Below are positions 26,035 to 35,150 of a DNA stretch of 48,076 bases, one piece after another. The position numbers were made by a program, and so were the translations under genes. The stretch's first letter is position 1; every line of letters starts with the position of its first letter. Under the pieces are notes generated by a model. That model ran no database searches. It saw only the letters and a program-made list of their open reading frames with translations, and was not told where the DNA came from. Source of the stretch: an uncultured bacterium (GTDB lineage: Bacteria > Bacillota > Clostridia > Lachnospirales > Lachnospiraceae); the NCBI GenBank assembly GCA_947177425.1, contig CAMWUN010000025.1:1-48076 (forward strand). The letters run 5' to 3'.

Positions 26035-28055
26035 ACCATAAGTCTCCCTTCTATTTTTTCAAAATCTACCGTTACGATGCGGCCGTCTTTCATATGTAGC
26101 TCCACCGGTCCGTAAGCCCCGTATCCGTCTTTATCAGCATAGCAAATCTTTTCCACCGGAAACAGTTCCTCCTCCTTCCAGGGCTGGTCATCCGCCTTGC
26201 TGACAACTGCCGTCACCATCACATAAGGGGCATACTCATAGTCCCTGCTTCTTTCCAGCTTCCCATAGGCCAGATAGCTTGTCTGGCCCAGAGGGCTGAC
26301 CCCTTCCCGGCGCTTTACTTCCAGCTTTTCCCATCCGCTATAGCTTACCAGCGCCATCTGACTGCCGGGTTTCTTCAAGACGACCGCGCGCGCATTCTTT
26401 ATGTTAATTTCCTCCACACTGACTTCCCCTTCATTCCCGTCACTGGCAAACCCGTAGGCTCCCATAGTGAGTTCAAAATTTCCCCGGGGAATCTGAAGCT
26501 TGTCCACCCGTATCATGCCATGGGGCACAGCGAAGTCCGCAAGGGCAATGGACGCCGCTCCCTGAAAACAGTATTTAAAATCAAAGTATTCTTTCCGGTA
26601 CATGACGCCGCCCTTCACCCCTGCATACAGCATAAGATTGGGTATCAAAGGCTTTTGCTCCTCTTTATAAAAGAGGCTGTACTGCATTGCCTCGGCTCCC
26701 CCATAATCAAAAGCTTCCCAGGGAAAATGGCTGTTAAATCCCAGACGCACATAGCAGGGAATATATCCGTCTTCCGGCTCAAACAGGCATTTGGCCGTAC
26801 GGAACTCACAGGCGCCGTTCCCTCCAAGACGCACAGCGACGATTCCCGGCCCGTCCATGACCTGCTCAAGATAGGTATCCCTTCCGGTCTTTTCCCAATC
26901 CCCCCTGTTTTCCACCGCCGTCCAGAAAGGATGGTCTGCCGGAAGCGTCAGCGCCGTCATGGGATTGGCAATCCAGTAAGGGCTTTCCGCACAGCTATAT
27001 CCCTGAACCATGGGCGGAAACTGTCCGTAAAATCCCAGACTTGGCACACCGTTTACAAACACCTCCTCTCTGCCGATAAACTGCAGCAGAGCGGCTGAAT
27101 TGACCCATCTTGCATATCCCGCATCCGTTTTGGTATTCTGCAGCAAAAAGACCGATGCATAGGGAGATGCCGCCGCATTGCGGTAGATGCCGCTTCTGCC
27201 CCAGAGTGTCACATGCCCGTCCCGGTCAAACATGGAGGAAAAAACGCCAGTCATTTTATTGGCATACTGCTCAATCTTTGCCGCAATCCAGGGCTCCTTC
27301 TCATAACCGTACCATACATTCCACACAGGCCCATACACATGAAATGCCCAGGGCGTATAGTAGTCAAATCTGTGCCCGTCCCGGTACCATCCGTCTCCGG
27401 CGTAATAGGCCAGGATATTTTCCCCATGATCCCGCATCAGCCCTTCGTCAATTGTCCGGCCTTCCTTATACAAAAAACCCAGAATCAGCATGTTAAAAAG
27501 CCGCCAGTTATGGGCTTCCGTCTTCCCCCTGCCGAACCCTTCCAGATAGTCCAGAATCCTGTCTTTTTCTTCCTGTGCATACGTATCCCAGATTTCTTCC
27601 CTGCACTGGTCTAAACCGATTACCAGAGAAGCGCACTCGCAGGTATGCTGAAAAGTCTTTTCCCCATCCCGGGCCATTTGGGTAAGTTCCTCCCATCCCA
27701 GGAGATAGTTCTTATGTCCCTTCGTGACTGCCCCAAGAATCATCCTTTTATAATATTTTGCAAGGGGAATCCCCTTGATGACACACGCCGGCCTGTTCCT
27801 TAAAAGAGGCGCCGCAATCAGAAAACTTCTCGCCAGTCCCTCAAATTTCTCCGCATATGTCTTTGTAGGAGAGCTGTTTTCTTGTGGATAGCTGACATGA
27901 AACTCTGCCCGCCGGCTAAGGGGCAGTTCATCTTTGGAGGAAAGATTTGAAAAAATCCCTTCCAGCAGAAACTCACAGGCATCCAGCCAGTGTTCCCTGC
28001 CCATCCCCGTATAAGGACTTAAACAATAATCAGGGTTTTGTACTGTAAACCTCAT
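26031..28055 (-). CDS. DUF2264 domain protein (putative uronate-polysaccharide enzyme)
   Basis: The product of 674 residues matches DUF2264 (PF10022), with an alpha/alpha-toroid-like N-terminal half and a beta-rich C-terminal half. Recognisable blocks are GREHWLDACEFLLEGIFS near the start, ETEAHNW-type sequence (KTEAHNWRLFN) in the middle, and YGPVWNVWYGYE. Relatives sit beside GH88/GH105 enzymes in pectin and ulvan loci, and some have been placed among glycoside hydrolases; the exact reaction here is an inference. The ATG at 28055 has AAAGGAG seven bases upstream, so the longer frame to 28133 is discarded. It has no signal peptide and is the first gene of the operon with GH88 and yesMN. Confidence 0.8.
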   Translation of the reverse strand: MRFTVQNPDYCLSPYTGMGREHWLDACEFLLEGIFSNLSSKDELPLSRRAEFHVSYPQENSSPTKTYAEKFEGLARSFLIAAPLLRNRPACVIKGIPLAKYYKRMILGAVTKGHKNYLLGWEELTQMARDGEKTFQHTCECASLVIGLDQCREEIWDTYAQEEKDRILDYLEGFGRGKTEAHNWRLFNMLILGFLYKEGRTIDEGLMRDHGENILAYYAGDGWYRDGHRFDYYTPWAFHVYGPVWNVWYGYEKEPWIAAKIEQYANKMTGVFSSMFDRDGHVTLWGRSGIYRNAAASPYASVFLLQNTKTDAGYARWVNSAALLQFIGREEVFVNGVPSLGFYGQFPPMVQGYSCAESPYWIANPMTALTLPADHPFWTAVENRGDWEKTGRDTYLEQVMDGPGIVAVRLGGNGACEFRTAKCLFEPEDGYIPCYVRLGFNSHFPWEAFDYGGAEAMQYSLFYKEEQKPLIPNLMLYAGVKGGVMYRKEYFDFKYCFQGAASIALADFAVPHGMIRVDKLQIPRGNFELTMGAYGFASDGNEGEVSVEEINIKNARAVVLKKPGSQMALVSYSGWEKLEVKRREGVSPLGQTSYLAYGKLERSRDYEYAPYVMVTAVVSKADDQPWKEEELFPVEKICYADKDGYGAYGPVELHMKDGRIVTVDFEKIEGRLMV

Positions 28056-28075
28056 ATCTTCTCCTTTACACACAA

Positions 28076-28104
28076 TTGTCTTTTCTTTCTTTTTCTCATA
28101 TAAT
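28076..28104 (+). promoter_or_regulatory. Promoter of the AraC gene
   Basis: TTGTCT (28076-28081) and a perfect TATAAT (28099-28104) are 17 bases apart, about 94 bases before the chosen AraC start. They overlap the leader of the divergent DUF2264 gene. A minus-strand TTGCAC at 28128-28133 with TAAAGA downstream is a weaker candidate for that operon. Confidence 0.5.
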
Positions 28105-28197
28105 ATCTTTATCATATAATAGAATTTGTGCAACTTCCTTGCCGAATCTTGTTATTTTATTGCGCAATCTGACTTTTTGCAGAAACGGAGATATCTT

Positions 28198-29055
28198 ATG
28201 AGCAGACCACAGACCCCCCAATATGACCAGGTCAATTTTCCTGAAACCATCCGCAGTTACTATATGCTGTCGTCCCAGCCTTTCAACAGTTCCTACCACA
28301 TGCATGATTCCTATGAACTTCTTTTGTTTTTAAATGGACATGGGGATTATTACATAGAACACCACCGTTATCATATGAAACGGGGAAATCTGCTACTTAT
28401 CAACAGTAATGAGATTCACCGGGCAGAAATCTCCGGGAACACGCCCTATGAACGGGTGGCGACTCATTTTTCTCCTGACTGGCTCCGCAATTTTTCCACC
28501 CCGGATTCAGACCTGCTCTCCTGTTTCGAAAAACGCCCTGTGGGCGAGCGAAATCTTCTTTCTTTGGATAATGCCGCCCTGGAACAGTATCTTGCGCTGG
28601 CTGACCGGATGCAGACTGCACTGTCCGCAGACCATTTCGGTCATGATGTTCTGGCGGCTGCCTATCTTGTACAGATTCTGGTACTGGTAAATATCTGCTT
28701 CCATTCCCTGAAAGAACAGCCCGCAGCCTTCCTGCCGCCCCTCTCCAGCCAGATTATGGGGTATATCAACAAACACCTCATGGAATCCATTACGGTCTGC
28801 CAACTGGCAGATTATGTCCATTTAGATCCATCCTATCTCAGCAGGAAATTCAGAGAACAGGCAGGATGCTCTCTCCAGAAATATATTATCCTCAAGCGAA
28901 TAGCCTTTGCAAAAGATCTGCTGCGCCAGGGAAAAAGCGTCACCGAAGCCTGTCAGGGCAGCGGCTTCAATGATTACGCCAATTTTATCCGCACATTCAA
29001 AAAACACGCAGGGATACCGCCTGGACAATATGGACGGAGAAATCAGACACAGTAA
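28198..29055 (+). CDS. AraC-family transcriptional regulator
   Basis: The product of 285 residues has an N-terminal cupin-like sugar-sensing domain (about 15-110, with HMHDSYELLLFLNGHGDYYI and LLINSNEIHRA). The C-terminal AraC DNA-binding domain (about 185-285) has two helix-turn-helix units: TVCQLADYVHLDPSYLSRKF and the second with VTEACQGSGFNDYANFIRTF. The ATG at 28198 has GGAG seven bases upstream. The longer frame from 28126 runs through the divergent promoter and is rejected. It is divergent from the DUF2264-GH88 operon with 142 bases between starts, the classical arrangement for its regulator, so the locus has two dedicated controls, this and YesMN. Confidence 0.92.
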   Translation: MSRPQTPQYDQVNFPETIRSYYMLSSQPFNSSYHMHDSYELLLFLNGHGDYYIEHHRYHMKRGNLLLINSNEIHRAEISGNTPYERVATHFSPDWLRNFSTPDSDLLSCFEKRPVGERNLLSLDNAALEQYLALADRMQTALSADHFGHDVLAAAYLVQILVLVNICFHSLKEQPAAFLPPLSSQIMGYINKHLMESITVCQLADYVHLDPSYLSRKFREQAGCSLQKYIILKRIAFAKDLLRQGKSVTEACQGSGFNDYANFIRTFKKHAGIPPGQYGRRNQTQ

Positions 29056-29110
29056 CCCTTTGGAGGGGCTTACTGGATCAAACCCTGCCGCAATTTCCAT
29101 TATATAAAAA

Positions 29111-29142
29111 AGCACACCTGGAATCTGTAATTCTGGTGTGCT
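29111..29142. terminator. Bidirectional terminator between AraC and MCP-like genes
   Basis: A perfect 8-bp stem AGCACACC / GGTGTGCT has a 16-base loop. TTCTTTTA follows on the plus strand, and TTTTTTATATA follows on the minus strand, so it serves both convergent genes. Confidence 0.85.
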
Positions 29143-29223
29143 TTCTTTTATGCAGTAAGCCGACCTGGAAACGTGGCTTAAGTTGATTCTTTCGTTTAAC
29201 CGGAAAATTTACTTGTGAAATGT

Positions 29224-30180
29224 CTATTTTCTGACAAGATTGTCAATTTTGTTTAAGCTGTCCATCATTTCTTTAAGTTCCCCGGTCTTTTTGCCGCTTT
29301 CCCCGTTCAGTTCCTCTATGGCATAGCCGATGCCGTCCATAGAACCGTTGATATTGTCAAGACTGTTTACCGTGCTCTTCATCTCGCCCCCTGCCCTTAA
29401 TATTACATTTGTAATGCTGCTGCTCACTTCTTTTACCTGGCTGGTGCAGTCCTTCACTCCTTCAAAAGATTTCTTTAAATCATCCACCTGTTCCACATTC
29501 TTCTGAATACGCCCAGACGTCTGGCCAATTTCATTCTGAAGATTTTCAAGGGTTTTTTGCAGCATTTTGATAGTAGCCTCAATTCCCGAGACCAGACTGG
29601 CGGTGGAAGACGATAACTCCCTGATCTGCTCCGCAACCACAGAAAATCCTCTTCCCGCTTCTCCTGCCCTTGCCGCCTCTATGGATGCATTTAAAGCAAG
29701 CAGGTTTGTCCTGGAAGAAATCCCCGTAATACCTGCAGTCTGTTCCGTGATATTCTTAAAATTTGATTCCAACTGGTCAAAGGCTGCAGTCATTGCTGAT
29801 AACTGGTTTTTAGAGTCCTCAATATCGGCTGTAAGCAGCCTGACACATGTATCAGCCTCTCTGATTTTGCCATCAGAGGTATCCATGACCTTACGGATAT
29901 CCGCCGTATAGCCTTCCAGTTCCTCACATGCCGCACTCACATCCTCCACCTTTTCCTGCATATGTACAAGCTGTTTTTTCGTGTCTGATGTGCTGTTCAC
30001 AATAGATGCCAGACAATTGGCAAGTTCTTTTTCCCCTTCAGCATACTTTTCCACACTTTTTTTCAGACTGCCGATTTCCCGGCGCATATCCTCTTTCTCT
30101 TTCTGCTTCTTTGTCTCGGATTCATTATCCAAATTAATTACTGCCATTGTTTCTGTTTTTTTTGCCCCAAATATTCCCAT
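29224..30180 (-). CDS. Soluble methyl-accepting chemotaxis-type signalling protein
   Basis: The product of 318 residues has a charged N-terminal coiled-coil region (about 15-140) and then an MCP signalling domain. The highly conserved hairpin tip is clear: [36 protein letters not shown]. There is no membrane helix, no signal peptide and no recognisable ligand-binding domain, so it would be cytoplasmic. AGGAGG lies five bases before the second of two adjacent ATGs. The gene is bounded by a bidirectional terminator and the end of the exopolysaccharide operon. It may feed a CheA-type pathway, or act as a structural coiled coil. The link to the operon is positional only. Confidence 0.85.
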   Translation of the reverse strand: MGIFGAKKTETMAVINLDNESETKKQKEKEDMRREIGSLKKSVEKYAEGEKELANCLASIVNSTSDTKKQLVHMQEKVEDVSAACEELEGYTADIRKVMDTSDGKIREADTCVRLLTADIEDSKNQLSAMTAAFDQLESNFKNITEQTAGITGISSRTNLLALNASIEAARAGEAGRGFSVVAEQIRELSSSTASLVSGIEATIKMLQKTLENLQNEIGQTSGRIQKNVEQVDDLKKSFEGVKDCTSQVKEVSSSITNVILRAGGEMKSTVNSLDNINGSMDGIGYAIEELNGESGKKTGELKEMMDSLNKIDNLVRK

Positions 30181-30289
30181 CATTTCCTCCTGTCCCGACA
30201 TGATTGTATATATCATGTATACATTTTATCACAAACAAAGTTTCCCTGCAATCCGCTATATCTTTTTTTATGGCAGGAAGTATGTCTTC

Positions 30290-30314
30290 GTTTACTGTTC
30301 ACGCAGACCTGCGC
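30290..30314. repeat. Half copy of the REP-like element fused to a GT8 gene end
   Basis: Bases 30292-30314 match 22 of 23 positions of the corresponding part of the window-end repeat (TTACTGTTCAC-CAGACCTGCGC). The second half of the hairpin is missing. On the minus strand it supplies the last five codons and the TGA stop of the GT8 gene. Confidence 0.65.
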
Positions 30315-31201
30315 CTTTTCCCTTTCCAGTCGTGGTTTCTGTAAAACAGGTAAAGACCGTACACAAATCTTACAGGGCAAAGCAGTATCCGGCCCAGAAT
30401 CCCCGCTCTTCTTCCAGGGCTCACATGCCATTCCGCTTTTCCCCAGAACAGGTACAGCCCTCCCATGTATCCTTTATTCCAGGGTTTGCTTTTCCCCATA
30501 TAATGGACGATTTTCCCCATTTTCCTGGCCTTCTGCGGCATAGGCATCTGCAGATACTCTTTCAGATATAGAATATTGGGGTTTAAATTGTAAGCGTCCG
30601 GCATCTGTCTGATATACCCTTCCCACATAATATTTATTATATCCTGGTCTGGGAAAATCATTTCTTTGCCTCTTTCCTCCAGAAGTCTCCGTACTTCTTC
30701 CACTGATTTCTTCTCCCGCATCTTCTTTAAATCCATGAGGATTACGCCGGAATTGACATAAACGGCATCTTCCCCAAGGCCCAGCCTTTTTCTATGGTCG
30801 ATTTGGGCGTAGGGCCTGTCGCGCACTGCCGCCATCGCGTCTTTCCCCAGATTCATATGAAAGAAGCTGCCCAGGGAATCGTTGACAATAATATCCGGAT
30901 CAAGGTACAGTACCCTGTCCTCCCCGGGCAGAAGCCAGGGCGTCAGGATACGGTAATACATTTCTTTAGAAAAATACCCCATAACGGGAGCTTTTTCAAA
31001 AACATCATTTTCCACCTGCACCTCCGAAAATTCCTGGCGATACCCTGTGCAGAACCTGCGCAGTTCCCCCACCTGACCGGATGATAAACCGGAATGTATC
31101 AGAAATACTTCCACAGGCTCCTTCTGGGTGGAAAAGAGACTGTGGAGCATCACTTTTAAAGGATATATATACGTTTCGTTTACGGTGACAACTACTTTCA
31201 T
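30299..31201 (-). CDS. Glycosyltransferase family 8 (last gene of exopolysaccharide operon)
   Basis: The product of 300 residues belongs to GT8, retaining enzymes that use UDP-glucose or UDP-galactose. Visible motifs are the N-terminal VVVTVNETYIYPLKVMLHS, the metal-binding DxD in YLDPDIIV, VNSGVILMDLKKM, PDQDIINIMW and the C-terminal HYMGKSKPW. It is a clear paralog of the GT8 at 45850-46752, at the other end of the operon. I use the ATG at 31201, five bases after the pullulanase stop; an upstream GTG with AGGA is an alternative. Its last codons and stop codon fall in the REP-like half repeat, which may have replaced the original 3' end. It probably adds side-chain sugars to the polymer or a lipid carrier. 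Confidence 0.87.
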   Translation of the reverse strand: MKVVVTVNETYIYPLKVMLHSLFSTQKEPVEVFLIHSGLSSGQVGELRRFCTGYRQEFSEVQVENDVFEKAPVMGYFSKEMYYRILTPWLLPGEDRVLYLDPDIIVNDSLGSFFHMNLGKDAMAAVRDRPYAQIDHRKRLGLGEDAVYVNSGVILMDLKKMREKKSVEEVRRLLEERGKEMIFPDQDIINIMWEGYIRQMPDAYNLNPNILYLKEYLQMPMPQKARKMGKIVHYMGKSKPWNKGYMGGLYLFWGKAEWHVSPGRRAGILGRILLCPVRFVYGLYLFYRNHDWKGKRRRSA

Positions 31202-31206
31202 GCCAT

Positions 31207-33858
31207 TCACGCTTTTTTCCTGCCTTTCCTGATTCCATACCACCCAGCGCCTGCAGATGCCAGCAGCACTGCCGCCAGAATCAAAAGCCGCTTTACATTT
31301 ACCACTTTCCTCACTGCGGCAAGGGCGGAAGCCTTTCCCACCGCCAGGGGACTGCCCGCCTGTACCCTTTCAATGCACGCTGTTCCTGCCATCTTTTCAT
31401 TGACACAGATTTCCCATTCGCCGGAAAGGGGAACATATTCGACCATTTCCTCCGTAGGGTTGAACAGAAGGCAGATTTGGTTGTCGAAGAAAAGACTTTC
31501 CGGCTCTTTTACATAGTATCCCATAACATTCCCGGGAAGCCCTTCAATAAATACCAGATTGTCATTTAGCTTTTCCGCAGTCTCATAACGCAGTCCTTTA
31601 TGGGCCTTGCGAAACGCAATAAGCCCCTGGTAATAGGCAAGCACATCAGCATTTTTACTCCTGTTCTCCCAGTCTATGGCATTGACATAATCCCCCGCTT
31701 CGAAAGAATTGCCATACTTCCGTTCCGGGTCTTTTTCTGACGTTTTTGTCCGCAGAAACTCTTCCCCGCTGTGCAGGAAGGGAGTCCCCTGGCACAGAAG
31801 CACACAGGCCGCCCCAAAGCAATCTCTCTGCTTCCACATCTCCACATCTTCATCAGGGCAGCTTAATCCGATTAAATCCCAAAGAGTATACCCGTCATGG
31901 CAGGATGCATAATTGATACACTGGAGAGGATTTTCCGTCCAGCTTCCCGCATCTTTGGTATTGGGATTCTTCACTGCCCCTGCAAAACCGAATTCCATCC
32001 CGATAAGGGTATCCCGCTTCTCTACAATGCCGCAGATATAGTTCTGCACCGCCCTTCGGAACACATTGTTGAAGGTGGCAATCCGGGGCGTAAACCGGGC
32101 ATTTAAGGATTCCAGCCGTTCCCCTTCATAAATTGTCTCCCCGGCGTCCCAGCCTTCCCCGTAAAGCACGGCCTTAGGATTTATCCGGTATACTTCCTTT
32201 TCCACCTGCTTCATCGTCTCCAGATCCATAAGTCCCATCAGGTCAAAGCGGAAGCCGTCCACATGATATTCCTCCATCCAGTATTTCAAAGCGTCCAGTA
32301 TGTACTTTCTGACCATGTCCCTTTCCGTAGCCAGTTCATTTCCGCAGGCAGAGCCGTTGGAATAGCTTCCGTCCTTTGTAATCCGGTGATAATAACCGGG
32401 CACAATCAGTTCAAAGTTAGAGTTCTCACCCTGATAGGTGTGGTTAAAAACCACATCCAGCACCACGCCGATTCCCTTTTTATGGAAACTCTGCACCATA
32501 CGCCTGCATTCTTCCACCCGCACCAGCCCGTCATAAGGGTCTGTTGCATAGGAACCTTCGGGCACGAAATAATTCATGGGATTATATCCCCAATTATACC
32601 CGTCCTTTGGGGCGCTCTCGTCCACACCGCCGAAATCCTGGACAGGCAGAAGGTGCACATGGGTGATCCCCAGCTCCGACAGATAGGAAAGCCCGGTGCT
32701 CTCCCCAAAAGAGTTTACGGTCCCTTCCTCCGTAAGCCCTAAAAACTTCCCTTTTTCCGTCACGCCGGAAGCTTCCCCGGAGGTGTAATCCCTCACGCTC
32801 ATCTCATACAGAATCACATCTTCCCTGGGAATATCCTTGATAAAAGAATCCTCCCCAAATCCTTCGGGGATTCCGTCCCCTTTTGCAAGAATCATGCCTC
32901 TTTCCCCATTCAGCCCCGTACTTTTGGCATAAGGATCTACTGCCTCCCTCTCGCTTCCCTGGACATTCACCAGATAAGTGTAATACATGTGCCTGTAATC
33001 CCCCTCCAGAGTAAGCGACCACACTCCCTTTATCCCTCTCTCCATGGGAAATCTGTTAACCGCCTCCCCTCCGTTTCCTTCCCTGTATAAAAGCAGCGTC
33101 ACTTCCTCCGCCGCCGGGGACCATACCCGGAAAGTACATTCCTTCTCATTGCATTCCGCGCCTAAATCGCTGCCGTCATAGACAAAATTATCCCTAAAAT
33201 AATCTGTATCATAAATTTCCCCCAGCCGGATACATGTCTTCGCATCCCCAATGGTCAGATAAAAGGTATTGGGCAGTTCCACAGGCTCTCTTAAAGTCAT
33301 GGCCCCCGACGCAATCACCCCGTCCCTTCTAATTTTCGTTATGGCCAGGGCATATTCCCTGCCTTCTTTATCTTCCATACGAATGGAAACATCCTCCGGG
33401 CAATAAGCCCGGAACGTAACCTCCTTTTGGGACACAAGAGCGGCATCCATAATCCGCACGCCCATCTCTTTCTTTTCATAATAAATAGTCTTATCCCCCT
33501 GCCACAGCCACAGGGTAAGCCTGCCGTCCTTCACCCTTCCCAAATCCAGAAACCGGTCCGTGTCAACATCCTTTTCCTCCCAGTTCCCCTTTCTGACCAG
33601 AATCCCCACTTCCTCCTGCCCATCCAGTTTCAGGACACATTCCGCCGCCACATCGCTGCCCCTTTCCTCAAAAGGAACCGACTGTCCCGCATTCTGCCCG
33701 GTCCAAATCCAAAGATTCCAGTCCTCATAATCCTCATTATAACGGACATAATGCACCTCAACCGTCACACTCTCCTTCTCCTGCCCCAAAGCCTCCCCAT
33801 AAAGTCCCATCCAGCACAAAACCAGCGCACCTATAAAAACACAAACCCGTTTCCACAT
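31207..33858 (-). CDS. Type I pullulanase (GH13_14), membrane anchored
   Basis: The product of 883 residues cleaves alpha-1,6 branches in alpha-glucans such as pullulan or limit dextrin. It has an N-terminal signal segment (1-25), a CBM41-like starch-binding domain (about 31-120), a CBM48-like domain (about 235-320) and a GH13 barrel. The pullulanase signature YNWGYNP is at 421-427, the nucleophile Asp539 in GFRFDLMGL, and the acid/base Glu568 in LYGEGWDAG. A C-terminal membrane helix with a basic tail anchors it outside the cell; no LPXTG sorting motif is seen. It sits among glycosyltransferase genes in the exopolysaccharide operon, an unexpected place. It may trim or edit an alpha-glucan part of the polymer, or be a starch-foraging enzyme co-expressed with it. 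Confidence 0.92.
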   Translation of the reverse strand: MWKRVCVFIGALVLCWMGLYGEALGQEKESVTVEVHYVRYNEDYEDWNLWIWTGQNAGQSVPFEERGSDVAAECVLKLDGQEEVGILVRKGNWEEKDVDTDRFLDLGRVKDGRLTLWLWQGDKTIYYEKKEMGVRIMDAALVSQKEVTFRAYCPEDVSIRMEDKEGREYALAITKIRRDGVIASGAMTLREPVELPNTFYLTIGDAKTCIRLGEIYDTDYFRDNFVYDGSDLGAECNEKECTFRVWSPAAEEVTLLLYREGNGGEAVNRFPMERGIKGVWSLTLEGDYRHMYYTYLVNVQGSEREAVDPYAKSTGLNGERGMILAKGDGIPEGFGEDSFIKDIPREDVILYEMSVRDYTSGEASGVTEKGKFLGLTEEGTVNSFGESTGLSYLSELGITHVHLLPVQDFGGVDESAPKDGYNWGYNPMNYFVPEGSYATDPYDGLVRVEECRRMVQSFHKKGIGVVLDVVFNHTYQGENSNFELIVPGYYHRITKDGSYSNGSACGNELATERDMVRKYILDALKYWMEEYHVDGFRFDLMGLMDLETMKQVEKEVYRINPKAVLYGEGWDAGETIYEGERLESLNARFTPRIATFNNVFRRAVQNYICGIVEKRDTLIGMEFGFAGAVKNPNTKDAGSWTENPLQCINYASCHDGYTLWDLIGLSCPDEDVEMWKQRDCFGAACVLLCQGTPFLHSGEEFLRTKTSEKDPERKYGNSFEAGDYVNAIDWENRSKNADVLAYYQGLIAFRKAHKGLRYETAEKLNDNLVFIEGLPGNVMGYYVKEPESLFFDNQICLLFNPTEEMVEYVPLSGEWEICVNEKMAGTACIERVQAGSPLAVGKASALAAVRKVVNVKRLLILAAVLLASAGAGWYGIRKGRKKA

Positions 33859-33883
33859 TTCCTTTCATGGCCCTCCCAAAAAC

Positions 33884-35089
33884 TCAGATTTCTCTTTTCA
33901 GCCGTTCCAGTTCTTCCTTCTGCCTCTCCATTACATCCACCTTGGGCTGTTCTTCCCTCCAGGCTCTTTCTATTCCCTCTGCAATGGCCTGGGGATTCAG
34001 CTTTGTAATCACACCTGTCCCGTAAAAGGCAAGCTGTTCCCGGTTGCTCCCACAGTCGGAAGCTACTACTTTCCTGCCCAGAATCACCGCCTCTGTGATA
34101 GAGGTGCAGAAACCCTCAAAACGTGTCTCCTGCAGATAAATATCGCAGGCCGCCATGTATGGGTAGGGATTTTCCTTTGCCCCCAACAGGAAAAAACTGT
34201 CCGCCACACCCTGCTTTCTGATTTCCCGCTCCAGCTCTCTCTGCAGGGAGCCGTCCCCCAGCACATACCAGCGGGCCTTTACGCCCTTTTGTTTCAGCAG
34301 GGCCATGGTCCGTATGGCCACGTCGAAAGCCTTTACATACTCCAGTCTTGCCGCTGTCAGGAGACAGATTGTCCCCGGCTCTTTTTTCATGTCTTTCGGG
34401 GTACCGTCTTCCCGCAGATTCCCTTCCTTTGCCTTGTCCTTCACCCATAACGCGTCTGCAAAATTATAGAAAGTTTCTATTTTATCCTTACAGGCCGGGA
34501 AAATCTCCTTAAGTCCTGCCCCGATAAAATCAGACACACAGTAAATTTTGTCCGCCTTTTCATAATAGGGCCTGTCCCACCTGGCACAATAACCGCTTGC
34601 CTCATAATCATTGTGGAGGAAGACTACTTTCTTCCGGGCTTTCACGTGATCCATCACGTAATAAGTGGCCGCCCCCTGCAGATATCCCACTGCCAGATCG
34701 AACTCCTCCCCTGTCACCGGCGCCGTATCCGACGCAGGCTTCCAGCACAGCTTTTTGACATCAACCTTCTTTTCCTTTATCTGCCAGAGCAAAAGCTTCA
34801 GCATGGGAACAAGTTCACAAAAGAAAATCTTCTTTTCCCACAGTCCCTTAAGAAGGTCTTTCATAATCCCTTTTCTCGCCCTGCTGTCAAAGACGGTGGA
34901 ACTTTCCGGGGCCTGATTTAAAATCCGCACATGGGAAGGCACCTCCCTGAACAGCTCCCCCCTGCCCAGCACGGAAAAAAGTGATAGTTCATAAGCATCA
35001 TCCTTCCATGCATTCAGCAGATGAATCAGACACCGCTCGGCTCCTGCCCGGCCCATGGTATTTATCACAAACAATACCTTCTTTTTCAT
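33884..35089 (-). CDS. Glycosyltransferase family 4 (GT-B)
   Basis: The product of 401 residues begins KVLFVINTMGRAGAERCLI, the GT4 donor-site start. It ends with an E-x7-E motif (EGFCTSITEAVILGRKVVASDCGS) that binds the nucleotide sugar. The ATG at 35089 is preceded by GAGGAAACT; the longer frame to 35209 has no site and overlaps the upstream gene. It uses an activated sugar to extend a glycan on the cytoplasmic face. Neighbours are the multi-pass membrane protein before it and the pullulanase after it (25-base gap). An imperfect hairpin at 35108-35142 lies in the gap upstream. Sugar specificity is not predictable. Confidence 0.87.
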   Translation of the reverse strand: MKKKVLFVINTMGRAGAERCLIHLLNAWKDDAYELSLFSVLGRGELFREVPSHVRILNQAPESSTVFDSRARKGIMKDLLKGLWEKKIFFCELVPMLKLLLWQIKEKKVDVKKLCWKPASDTAPVTGEEFDLAVGYLQGAATYYVMDHVKARKKVVFLHNDYEASGYCARWDRPYYEKADKIYCVSDFIGAGLKEIFPACKDKIETFYNFADALWVKDKAKEGNLREDGTPKDMKKEPGTICLLTAARLEYVKAFDVAIRTMALLKQKGVKARWYVLGDGSLQRELEREIRKQGVADSFFLLGAKENPYPYMAACDIYLQETRFEGFCTSITEAVILGRKVVASDCGSNREQLAFYGTGVITKLNPQAIAEGIERAWREEQPKVDVMERQKEELERLKREI

Positions 35090-35150
35090 AGTTTCCTCAT
35101 TTCTGTGCTGCATTTTATCCATGTGAAAGTTTATGGATGCAGTACAGACA

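Noticed and set aside
28126-28197. Longer AraC N-terminus.
   Set aside because: It covers the divergent promoter region and lacks a ribosome site. GGAG precedes the ATG at 28198.
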